Of a stretch of DNA of 64,000 bases, positions 50,322 to 57,631 are shown piece by piece. The notes under the pieces are model-generated. The model was not told where the DNA came from. It did not search any database and saw only the letters and a list, made by a program, of their open reading frames with translations. The first letter of the stretch is position 1. Each line of letters opens with the position of its first letter. Source of the stretch: JAFAMS01 sp049520515 (GTDB lineage Bacteria; Vulcanimicrobiota; Vulcanimicrobiia; Vulcanimicrobiales; Vulcanimicrobiaceae); assembly GCA_049520515.1 (NCBI GenBank), contig JBEKPS010000011.1:1-64000 (forward strand). Direction: 5' to 3'. A program made the position numbers and the translations under genes.

Positions 50322-52566
50322 CCGGATAACGCTCGCGCTGGTCCTCGTTACCGCGCTTTTTGCGCGCGCCTCCGGACAGGTGACGATCATTACCCCGGAC
50401 TTGGCAGCGCGCGTGAATCGCGAGACGTTTTCGGTGACGCTCAACGGCATCGAGGTTTCCGATCACAGCACGTTGTATCTCGGCGCCGACGGTACGGTGT
50501 ACGCGGGAGCCGGCGACTTAATCGGATGGGATTTAAAGACTCCCTCGGAGCCGTCGTTTACGCGCGACGATATCCAGTACTATGGATTGCAGACGCTCCT
50601 GCGACTTGCCGTGTCGGTCCGGCGGCCCGAAGAGCGGATCGAGATCATCGCACCCTCAACCGCATTTATCGGCGGTCCGGAGCGCGAACACGGACCATTT
50701 ACGCAAGGTGGCGGCGCGTTCGTGAACTACAAGCTCGATCGCACAACCGGCACCTACGATGCGTTCTTCACGCACAACGCGTCGGGCCTCGAGGTTGACT
50801 ACCAGAGCATCCAAAGCTCGAGCAGCATCGCGTTCGCGCGCGAGCTTACCCACTTTTATACGTTGGACCTCGACAATCACCGCATCTTCGATATCGGAGA
50901 GCAACAGGTCGACGCCCCCGAGGTAGGCGAGTCCGCGAAATACCTCGGAGTACATGTCGCGAGTGAGTTCGGCGAAGATCCACTCTTCGTCTCACACGCG
51001 CTGCCGAGCGTTACCGGCATCGCGACCACGCCTTCCACCGTCGAGGTCTACATCAATAATGTGCTGCAGTGGCGGGAAGAAGTTCCCGCCGGTCCATTCA
51101 TCGTTCGCGATCTTCCGCCGTCAGCGTCGACGAGCGACATCGTCTTGGTCATCACCGATTCGAGCGGTCACCGTAGCACACAAGTCGTACGGCCGAGCGT
51201 TCAGCGCGATCTGCTGCGTCCTGGGCTCACGAGTTATAGCCTCGATGCGGGTTGGGGACAGGATACGTTTGCAACGGGGAGCCCGCGCTACGCCGACCCG
51301 ATCGCCTCGACGACGATTCGACATGGCGTCACACCATGGCTCACGATCCAAGCTATGGGCGAATCAATGGGTGGTGAGAATTTCGCGGCGGGCGGTTTCC
51401 AGATGCGGCCGGGATTCGGACAACAATTGACGGCGTGGTACGGCGCCGGCAATCTTCGTCAAACTGGTCTCATAAGCTATCAGCTCAGCACGAACGCCTT
51501 CGGATTCACGGAGCGGATTCGCTTCAACTCGGAAACGCAGGCCGATGAGTTCAATCCGGGTGGCGTGTTCTCGAGATACACCGAGAGCTCGACGATTCGG
51601 CTCAGCATGATCCCCGATCTTTCCATCGACCTCAACCTGAATCGCTCGGTGACGAGTTCGAGTTCGCCGCAAGCCGTTTACTCGATGAACACGACGTATA
51701 GTCACGGCTGGTATAGCATCTCGCTCCGACCTTCCTACGATCGGTACGCGCACGTCGTCGGCGCATGGCTTGAGCTTCAGGAACGCATCGGCGACACACA
51801 TGACCTGCGCGAAACGATCGATCGCCCCGCCGGTCAAACCGCGGGAACTACAGTAGCCTATCAAAAGACGCAGCGCGACGAGACCGATCCTTGGGCGTGG
51901 GGCGCGAGAATCGCAACCGGAAGCTCGGATATGCGCGAAGTATCGCTCGATGATCGGATGCCATGGGCGGACGCGAAAGTGCTTGCACAGGATCAAGACG
52001 GAATGGGTAACGTCGACACGGAGTTGAACGGTTCGCTCCAGCTCATTGGCGGCAACCTCAGCGCAACCCGCGTTCGGTACACTGAAACCGTTGTCGGTCT
52101 CGTGCGGCTCCCCGGATTCCCGGGCGTGCGCATCAGCGTGAACGGCTCGCCGGCCGCTCAAACGAATCGCCGAGGAAATGCGATTCTTACGCGCCTTGCT
52201 GCGCTCGAGGAAAATGTGATCAGCGCAGATCTTTCCGGAATACCGCTCGCCGTCGGAGTCAAAGATCCGGTTCGCGTCGAGCCACTTCCGGCAACCCCGG
52301 TGACAATCGACCTGCTTGAAGTGAAAGCGCAAAGCTTTGACATCACCGTCGCTCGGCCGGATGGCAATCCACTCGCCGCGGCAAGCCATATCGTCGCCGA
52401 CAACGGCGCGCAATTTCCAATCGGTTACGAAGGTCGCGCGTTTCTTCGCGGACTTGGACCGGGCGAACACACGCTTCATACGGAGGGTGAACACCCGTGC
52501 TCGTTCCGCCTAACGTTCGCGCCGCGTTGGGAGATCGTCGAACGAAAAAAGGTGATCTGCACGTAG
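50305..52566 (+). CDS. outer-membrane fimbrial usher (FimD/PapC-like)
   Basis: Outer-membrane protein of 753 residues forming the pilus secretion pore. The signal peptide is FASRITLALVLVTALFARAS. The N-terminal domain is followed by a beta-barrel with repeated amphipathic strands; family landmarks include VEVYINNVLQWREEVPAGPF and IRDLPP-like FIVRDLPPSASTSDIVLVITDSSG, then VQRDLLRPGLTSYSLDAGWG. The C-terminal beta-domain has FPIGYEGRAFLRGLGPGEH and a Cys-bearing HPCSFRLTF end. GTG 50305 has AGGAG about 11 bases upstream. No pilin gene lies next to it, which is unusual. Confidence 0.85.
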   Translation: MRRFASRITLALVLVTALFARASGQVTIITPDLAARVNRETFSVTLNGIEVSDHSTLYLGADGTVYAGAGDLIGWDLKTPSEPSFTRDDIQYYGLQTLLRLAVSVRRPEERIEIIAPSTAFIGGPEREHGPFTQGGGAFVNYKLDRTTGTYDAFFTHNASGLEVDYQSIQSSSSIAFARELTHFYTLDLDNHRIFDIGEQQVDAPEVGESAKYLGVHVASEFGEDPLFVSHALPSVTGIATTPSTVEVYINNVLQWREEVPAGPFIVRDLPPSASTSDIVLVITDSSGHRSTQVVRPSVQRDLLRPGLTSYSLDAGWGQDTFATGSPRYADPIASTTIRHGVTPWLTIQAMGESMGGENFAAGGFQMRPGFGQQLTAWYGAGNLRQTGLISYQLSTNAFGFTERIRFNSETQADEFNPGGVFSRYTESSTIRLSMIPDLSIDLNLNRSVTSSSSPQAVYSMNTTYSHGWYSISLRPSYDRYAHVVGAWLELQERIGDTHDLRETIDRPAGQTAGTTVAYQKTQRDETDPWAWGARIATGSSDMREVSLDDRMPWADAKVLAQDQDGMGNVDTELNGSLQLIGGNLSATRVRYTETVVGLVRLPGFPGVRISVNGSPAAQTNRRGNAILTRLAALEENVISADLSGIPLAVGVKDPVRVEPLPATPVTIDLLEVKAQSFDITVARPDGNPLAAASHIVADNGAQFPIGYEGRAFLRGLGPGEHTLHTEGEHPCSFRLTFAPRWEIVERKKVICT

Positions 52567-52573
52567 CAGACGC

Positions 52574-53092
52574 TTAAGGCTTCCACCAGTCGCGCTCGGC
52601 GACGTACTTCTTCAGACCCGGGATATCGAAGTAGTTCGCAATCGAATCAAATCGCATTCCAGCCTTTTCGGCTACGCGTTGCGATGCGATATTCTCCGGC
52701 ATGATGATCGCAATGACGCGATTGAGTTCAGTGGATTGGAATGCGTATTCGAGGACAGCAACAACGGTTTCAGTTGCGTAGCCCTTGTTCCATGACGCCG
52801 AGGTGAAATGATAGGCAACTTCGATTTCGGGTCCCTTGCCTTCAGCTGGTAACAATCCGCATTGGCCGATCATCTCGTCCGTCTGCTTGAGCGCAACTGC
52901 CCAGATCGTATAGCCCAGCTCGTGTTCTCGCTTCCGCCGCCGCTCGATCACGTCGTCGAAGCTCTCGAGCGTCACTTCTGGGAACGGCGGTAAAAAGCGA
53001 CGCACTCGAGGATCGCTCAGCATCGACACCCAAGCGTCTCCATCGCCCGGCTGGATGGAGCGAATGACTAATCGCGCGGTCTCGAGACGCAT
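52574..53092 (-). CDS. GNAT acetyltransferase, RimJ/RimL type
   Basis: A 172-residue acetyltransferase. It starts with the RimL-like MRLETARLVIRSIQPGDGDAW, contains MIGQCGLLPAEGKGPEIEVAYHF (beta-4 and substrate loop) and the acetyl-CoA loop SWNKGYATETVVAVLEYAF, then NRVIAIIMPENIASQRVAEKAGMRF, the typical RimJ/RimL end. It probably acetylates an amino group on a protein or small molecule. It is convergent with the usher gene, 7 bases apart. Confidence 0.9.
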   Translation of the reverse strand: MRLETARLVIRSIQPGDGDAWVSMLSDPRVRRFLPPFPEVTLESFDDVIERRRKREHELGYTIWAVALKQTDEMIGQCGLLPAEGKGPEIEVAYHFTSASWNKGYATETVVAVLEYAFQSTELNRVIAIIMPENIASQRVAEKAGMRFDSIANYFDIPGLKKYVAERDWWKP

Positions 53093-53176
53093 CGGACTAT
53101 TTTATTCCGAAAATCCTCGCCTTTTGCAACCAGTCGGCCCCCAAAAGGTTGCTGAGATGTGAGTTTGGAGAAATGC

Positions 53177-53488
53177 ATGCAATTCAAGACCTACTTGACA
53201 GAGATTGAAGCAGCCATTCGCGAGCGCGATGAGACCAATGAAATTACTCTCGCGTATACAGACGGAAGCTATGATCGCACGTTTGACGGCGAATGGACCT
53301 GGAGACTCGGGACGATGGGAGCCCGTGTGATGCGCGGTTCCACGCCACTCCAGTCGGTCATTCAATGGCTCAATGGCGCGAACGTCGATCACAGTTCGAA
53401 AATGATCGTTGGAGAGAATACCGCTGCCACCGCGGCCGCGCAAATAATGGCGACGCTGAAGCGTGGACTAGGAGTCCCTCGCAAGTGA
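53177..53488 (+). CDS. hypothetical protein
   Basis: A 103-residue soluble protein I do not recognise. It opens MQFKTYLTEIEAAIRERDET, with a short beta-rich part (ITLAYTDGSYDRTFDGEWTWRLG) and ends AAAQIMATLKRGLGVPRK. GGAG lies nine bases before ATG 53177, which sets the start over the GTG at 53159. The stop overlaps the next gene's GTG (GTGA), so three small genes form a mini-operon from 53177 to 53992. Confidence 0.6.
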   Translation: MQFKTYLTEIEAAIRERDETNEITLAYTDGSYDRTFDGEWTWRLGTMGARVMRGSTPLQSVIQWLNGANVDHSSKMIVGENTAATAAAQIMATLKRGLGVPRK

Positions 53489-53727
53489 CGGACGCAGAAG
53501 TTCATCCATGGGTCGGAAAGGCCGTACGCGCGACGCTCGCGGACGGCCGCGTCATCGCCGGAACTCTTCATGCTGAGGATACTCACGGACACGGTCACGC
53601 GCACTACATTCTCGTAAGCGATTCGGTTCGGCAGGGCGACAAAAAGGTTCAGGAGATGATTCACGGTGCCGAGTCGTTCGTCCAGATCGTCGACGCGTCG
53701 AGCGACCCCGCCGCCCGCGAAAGCTAG
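53485..53727 (+). CDS. small protein with Sm-like sequence pattern
   Basis: An 80-residue protein. The stretch HPWVGKAVRATLADGRVIAG followed by TLHAEDTHGHGHAHYILVSD has the look of an Sm-like or Lsm-type beta-barrel (GKxVxxxLxDGRxxxGxLxxxD), but it includes a His-rich insertion (HGHGHAH) that could bind metal. This is pattern reading only. Start GTG 53485 overlaps the upstream stop. Confidence 0.55.
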   Translation: MTDAEVHPWVGKAVRATLADGRVIAGTLHAEDTHGHGHAHYILVSDSVRQGDKKVQEMIHGAESFVQIVDASSDPAARES

Positions 53728-53734
53728 CTTTATT

Positions 53735-53992
53735 ATGGAGCTACACGCGACGGTAAGCCGCGAAGAACTCGAGGGTTCTGAGTGCATTGCGGAATCCGGG
53801 GATTTTGCACTCTACTCTCGCGGTCGCGACTCGTATCTGCTGGTGCAACGGCATAGCGGTACGCCATGGTCGGCAATTTCAGTCTCAGGCGACGGCGTTT
53901 TTAGAATCGGCGGTCTCTTCAGCGATGCGATGCGGCATCTCTACCGCGATATTGCATCAACCGTTAATGGCAAGAAAGGCGTTCCCGCCTAG
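53735..53992 (+). CDS. hypothetical protein
   Basis: An 85-residue protein of unknown role. It reads like a small beta-rich domain (FALYSRGRDSYLLVQRHSG, then WSAISVSGDGVFRIGGLFSD) with a helical end. ATG 53735 follows the previous stop by 7 bases. No signal peptide, membrane helix or known motif is visible. Confidence 0.55.
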   Translation: MELHATVSREELEGSECIAESGDFALYSRGRDSYLLVQRHSGTPWSAISVSGDGVFRIGGLFSDAMRHLYRDIASTVNGKKGVPA

Positions 53993-53998
53993 CCTATT

Positions 53999-54190
53999 CT
54001 ACCTGCCGACGTGAATATTCGTGATATAGCTCCAAAGACCGAAAACCTTGAGCAACCAGACCACAACGAATATGACAACGACGGCGTTCAGAATTGACTT
54101 TATTGAAGAGGCCATCGGTATATAGCGGTTGATCAGCGAGAGCAGAACTCCGACCACGATTAGGACTATGACCACTTGAATTAAAGGCAC
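53999..54190 (-). CDS. Thivi_2564 family small membrane protein
   Basis: A 63-residue protein with two hydrophobic helices: PLIQVVIVLIVVGVLLSLIN and ILNAVVVIFVVVWLLKVFG, joined by RYIPMASSIKS. The NRYIPM...IKxILNAVVVI pattern is characteristic of the Thivi_2564 family, whose function is unknown. It lies directly downstream of the HdeD-like gene on the same strand. Confidence 0.8.
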   Translation of the reverse strand: MPLIQVVIVLIVVGVLLSLINRYIPMASSIKSILNAVVVIFVVVWLLKVFGLWSYITNIHVGR

Positions 54191-54204
54191 GGATGGGTTC
54201 TACC

Positions 54205-54786
54205 CTATTTCAGGCTAGCAGAACCAATCTTCCGTCCTTGGAAGCCCAAAACGAGCATCGACGCCCCACTGACGAACGCTAGCGCCGCAATCTCAATTGC
54301 CGGCCCCATCAGGAAGAGATGCACCGGATCGTGTAAGAGCCAGCCGCCGAACGCCACGGCGAGCACTCCAACAACTGCGAGCATCCAAGCATCCGGCAAA
54401 TGCCCCCAGGCAGCCACGGCGATGACCACGGCGACCGCGCCCAAGCCCAGTGCCCAAAACGCCACGACATAGCCGAGCGTAAACGCGCTCGTCAACCAAT
54501 GAAACGTCGCTGCACCGCCGGCGACCCAAATCGCGCCCTCGAGAAACACGAGTACCGCGTGAGTCGCTTCCCCCGGGCTGCGAAAGACCATCGCAATATC
54601 GATTGCACCGTGAACGATCGCGTACAGCGCGAACGCCCCTACGATCCAGATCGTCTGCGAAGGAAATGCGAGCGCCGCGATCCCCAGTGCAATGACGAGG
54701 ACTCCGCGAACAACGAGCGAGCGCCACGAGCCGGCAATAGCAGATATCAAGGGGACGTCCAGGAGCCTCCTCGGTATATAAGCCAA
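54205..54786 (-). CDS. HdeD family (DUF308) membrane protein
   Basis: A protein of up to 193 residues with about six hydrophobic helices, in the pattern of HdeD, an inner-membrane protein linked to acid resistance in E. coli. SWRSLVVRGVLVIALGIAAL is the typical first helix, followed by IVGAFALYAIVHGAIDIAMV. The frame runs to TTG 54786; TTG 54750 (just before ISAIAGSW) would start nearer to where homology begins, with AGGAGG about 15 bases upstream. The start remains unsettled. Confidence 0.78.
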   Translation of the reverse strand: MAYIPRRLLDVPLISAIAGSWRSLVVRGVLVIALGIAALAFPSQTIWIVGAFALYAIVHGAIDIAMVFRSPGEATHAVLVFLEGAIWVAGGAATFHWLTSAFTLGYVVAFWALGLGAVAVVIAVAAWGHLPDAWMLAVVGVLAVAFGGWLLHDPVHLFLMGPAIEIAALAFVSGASMLVLGFQGRKIGSASLK

Positions 54787-54838
54787 ACGCTCGGCGCGCT
54801 TTCAGCGGCTTGCTACGCCGCCCCTTGAGCGGCAACAG

Positions 54839-54861
54839 CACGCCGCCGGCGCTAGCCCCTC
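54839..54861 (-). repeat. short tRNA-Leu-like core, possible attachment-site remnant
   Basis: CACGCCG followed by CCGGCGCTAGCCCCTC matches 56111-56136 except for a 3-base gap. The exact shared block GCCGGCGCTAGCCCCTC is at 54845-54861 and at 56120-56136, where it forms the anticodon-to-variable-arm part of a truncated tRNA-Leu(GAG). The T-arm and acceptor are absent here. Direct repeats of a tRNA core are what site-specific integration leaves behind. The two copies bracket a 1.3-kb segment with one intact and one decayed gene. Confidence 0.5.
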
Positions 54862-54982
54862 CGCAAACCGCGGAAGCAGCTCTTATGGTGCCGCAAGGGG
54901 CTTCGAAGCTTGAACGTCAACGCAAAAACCTAATCAGACCTGAAATGAACCAACCCTGTACGAGATGGATGGGAGTGATAGT

Positions 54983-55765
54983 ATGCGTTCGAAAACCAGT
55001 ATCAAGCGCGGTCAATTTCTTGCGGCGAGCGCGGGAGCGATCGGTGCAGCCGCAGCGGGCAACTCCTTTGCTTCGGCGCAAATGGGCAAGCCGAGCATAG
55101 TTTTCTGTCACGGTCTTTGGGCCGACGGCTCGTGCTTTAGCAAAGTGATGGGGCCGTTGCAAGCGCAAGGCTACGATTGCATTGCCGCGCAGTACCCGCT
55201 CAATACTCCGGAAAACGACGTCACTTTTGTCAAGTGGGCGATGGACGTGGTGAAGGGTCCTATCGTACTTGTTGGACATTCATATGGCGGCACGGTGATC
55301 ACGGCTGCTGGAACCGACCCGCGAGTAAAAGCGCTCGTTTACATCAATGCGCTTGCTCCCGATACTGCTGCCGGCGAAACATCGCAGAGCATCCAGGCGA
55401 AGTTCCCCGCGACCGACGTGCTCAAGCACATTAAAGTCGTCGATGGACGTATCTGGCTGACCAAAGCAGGCTTACAGTATTTTTGCGGCGATCTCTCGGC
55501 GACTGAGCAGCAGCTTGTGTGGGCGACGCAGGGCGCGCCGGCTGCGAACATCTTCGCGCGCGATGCGCCGGGCGTTGCGTGGAAGAGCAAGCCGAGTTGG
55601 TACATCGTCGGAAAGAAAGATCACACCGTCAATCCAAACCTCGAACGCTTTCTGGCAAAACGCATGAAAGCCAAGACGACCGAACTCGATTCGAGCCACG
55701 TGCCGATGCTCTCGCAACCGGACCGCGTGCTCGAAGTAATTCTCAGCGCTGCGCAGTCGGTGTAG
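54983..55765 (+). CDS. exported alpha/beta hydrolase
   Basis: A 260-residue hydrolase. The N-terminus has a Tat-like signal with KR instead of RR (SIKRGQFLAASAGAIGAAAA, ending FASAQ). Catalytic motifs: oxyanion loop FCHGLWADGS, nucleophile GHSYGG, acid in VGKKDHTVNP and His in SSHVPMLSQPDRV. It resembles the EstC/salicylate-esterase-like hydrolases often annotated as alpha/beta hydrolase fold-3. GGGAG nine bases upstream sets ATG 54983. It lies inside the segment bracketed by tRNA-Leu core repeats. Confidence 0.82.
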   Translation: MRSKTSIKRGQFLAASAGAIGAAAAGNSFASAQMGKPSIVFCHGLWADGSCFSKVMGPLQAQGYDCIAAQYPLNTPENDVTFVKWAMDVVKGPIVLVGHSYGGTVITAAGTDPRVKALVYINALAPDTAAGETSQSIQAKFPATDVLKHIKVVDGRIWLTKAGLQYFCGDLSATEQQLVWATQGAPAANIFARDAPGVAWKSKPSWYIVGKKDHTVNPNLERFLAKRMKAKTTELDSSHVPMLSQPDRVLEVILSAAQSV

Positions 55766-56053
55766 TTAGCGCTCCGTCGGCACCGTTTTTAACCGAAAGC
55801 TCCCAGCGGTACCCGTCCGGATCGTGAAACCACAGGCCCATATGCGGCGAGCCCGGCGATGTAGGGCCGATCTCGTAGCTTCGCGCAGCGCGCGCATGCT
55901 CTCGAGATGAAACGACATGTGGTCGACGCATCCGGATGTGGTGCACCTTTGAAGAACCCGATGATAATCGCATCGTTCATCAGGGCGCGCGCTCTTCTCT
56001 GGATCTCTGACGGCAAGGTTGAAGTGCCAGACCGGCCCAAGTTGTATTTTCAC
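55743..56053 (-). pseudogene. decayed glyoxalase/bleomycin-resistance (VOC) gene
   Basis: Fragments of one VOC domain appear in three frames: WHFNLAVRDPEKSAR and VDHMSFHLESMRALREA in one, LMNDAIIIGFFKGAPHPDA in a second, and SPGSPHMGLWFHDPDGYRWE in the third. The order is that of a complete VOC protein, but the part after EKSAR is too short, so there is an internal deletion as well as at least three frameshifts. It would have begun at GTG 56053, 31 bases from the tRNA-Leu fragment. The gene cannot make a full protein. Confidence 0.75.
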
Positions 56054-56083
56054 ATCGTTATCCGAAGTTCGACAATTTCGGGA

Positions 56084-56138
56084 TGGTGCGCGAGACAGGA
56101 CTTGAACCTGCACGCCGTTGCCGGCGCTAGCCCCTCAA
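56084..56138 (-). pseudogene. tRNA-Leu(GAG), 3' half only
   Basis: Read on the minus strand, the sequence gives the anticodon loop TTGAGGG (anticodon GAG), the 3' anticodon-stem strand GCTAG, a class II variable arm (GCCG-gcaa-CGGC), a T-arm GCAGG-TTCAAGT-CCTGT, and acceptor strand CTCGCGC-A-CCA. The bases before the loop (CAGAG) do not pair with GCTAG, and no D-arm or 5' acceptor strand follows. The break is at the 5' edge of the anticodon loop, a common crossover region for tRNA-targeting integrases. The island therefore extends to the right; an intact copy should lie at its far end. Confidence 0.75.
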
Positions 56139-56581
56139 CTCTGTGGGATGATACTTCGGGAGACACTGAGAGCCTACCTCACGAGGAAACGGAGTCTCCG
56201 TAGGGCTCCCCGAGTTTCTTGAATTCTGCGATATGGTTCCCCGAATGGTTCCTCGCGCCTCGGCGAACTGCGCCAACACGAATCGAACCCGAATAATGCT
56301 GTCGATCGATACCGTCTGGTGTCGATTCTCCTCGATTCCTTCTCACGGACGTGACGAAAGTCTGACGGTCACTACCCACCCTCGCCGGCCCCGTACAACG
56401 GCGTCGGTGACCATTCCTTGACCAAGCACAGGCGGCTCTAAACGCCGCTGTTGGGAACGTTGTTTAAATGCCTGGACGTAACGTGCGAGCACCGTAAAGC
56501 GACTTTCTCGTCGCTCACAAGGTAGAAACCGTCGTCGCAAGATCGCCCGTAACACGACATCCTTGCCGCATTTTCTTCGAC
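56139..56581. other. non-coding end of the integrated element
   Basis: About 440 bases between the tRNA fragment and the SIR2 pseudogene. Short frames on both strands are Arg-rich and unlike proteins. A minus-strand frame ending at 56179 (IAEFKKLGEPYGDSVSS) might be the tail of a lost gene but I cannot identify it. The region could hold integrase arm-binding sites; no clear direct repeats are seen. Confidence 0.4.
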
Positions 56582-57613
56582 CTAGGATCGCAACCATTCG
56601 ACGATTTTTCTCGACCGTACGAAGCTTGTGAACCCTGAGTCTACGTATTCAATATGATCTCCAGTCAGTCCAGCTTGATGTAGGGTTCGAATAACATCTC
56701 CAGCATCTTGTTGGCTTCCAGACACGACCGATAGCTTGGGTTTATTCGATAGATGCTCCTGAAGCATTCGTATGAAGTGAGACTCAGCAGCGCGCCACCC
56801 GATGATGAGCAAATGAGTGACCAGAGGAAGCGACTCTCGTAGACAATCCACGTGCGCTTGCGGACATTCGAACCTATCTTTTCGTACGAGCGGAATCGCG
56901 ATGGCTGGAAAGGCGTATCATCCTTGCTGCCACCCCATGGGATGCTGAGGCACGATGCGAAATTCATCACCCAGCTCCAGATCTGGCATCCTCTCGGCGA
57001 GCCATCTCGCGGTCTCAAAGTCTGGCGATCTCAGGACAGAAGACACATCAAGGGGAGTCGTTACGGGGTGGGCACAGTCAACAGAACCGTGAAGTTTGAT
57101 GAGGCGATATGCAGGGTCCCGAATATAGTCGTCGATGCTCATAATATCGACGCCGACAACGGACATCGCATGGTCGATAAGCCGATCGTAGTTGAACGTG
57201 ACGAGCATCGTTTGGCCCGCGTTCTTTTGAATGTGTCTGATCTCGTCGAGAAGGGCTCTGTAGTTGGTGACGTTTCCCGCGAATCTCTCCCACTCGTCCG
57301 TACCAGAGCATATGATGAAAATACCATCGAACCGCTGCGAGCTGCTTGCTGCGGGTAGGATCCTCTACTGATTCGTCTTGCAGTTCCTCGAGAACTGATT
57401 CAACCGTGCGTTCGATGCACGTTGGCGCAGCCTCGTCACAACCTCCAAGCAACGGGGAAAGCCTTGCAGCGCTGCAACGAACTCTGCTCGGGTATCAAAG
57501 AGCTGATCCGCTAGCGGCGGACGCGATACGTCTCCGTCGGTGAGCGGGGTCCTGGGCCAATGATCCGGCGCGGAATCGTAGGAAGCGCCCGCGCCGAAAA
57601 CAACGAGCAGCAC
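56582..57613 (-). pseudogene. SIR2-family protein gene, broken by two frameshifts and one stop
   Basis: The fragments together give a 340-residue SIR2-like protein of the kind found in anti-phage systems. From GTG 57613: VVFGAGASYDSAPDHWPRTP (NAD-binding GAGAS) in one frame; frameshift near 57440 to CIERTVESVLEELQDES and RSKQLAAVRWYFHHMLW; shift back near 57275 to WERFAGNVTNYRALLDEIRH and MLVTFNYDRLIDHAM (TFNYD motif), IKLHGSVDC; then in-frame TGA at about 56916, after which YAFPAIAIPLVRKDRFECPQ and THLLIIGWRAAESHF continue. Because the remaining parts are well conserved, the breaks look recent or are sequencing errors. Confidence 0.82.
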
Positions 57614-57631
57614 AGGGCGTTCGTTCGCCCG

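Noticed and set aside
56084..56581. Group I intron inside tRNA-Leu, since some tRNA-Leu genes have an intron in the anticodon loop
   Set aside because: No 5' tRNA half with D-arm is found in the next several hundred bases, and the break is before the loop rather than within the anticodon.
56900..56920. TGA in the SIR2 gene as recoding (selenocysteine or reassigned codon)
   Set aside because: TGA is used as a normal stop throughout the window, the same gene has two frameshifts, and no SECIS-like hairpin is evident.
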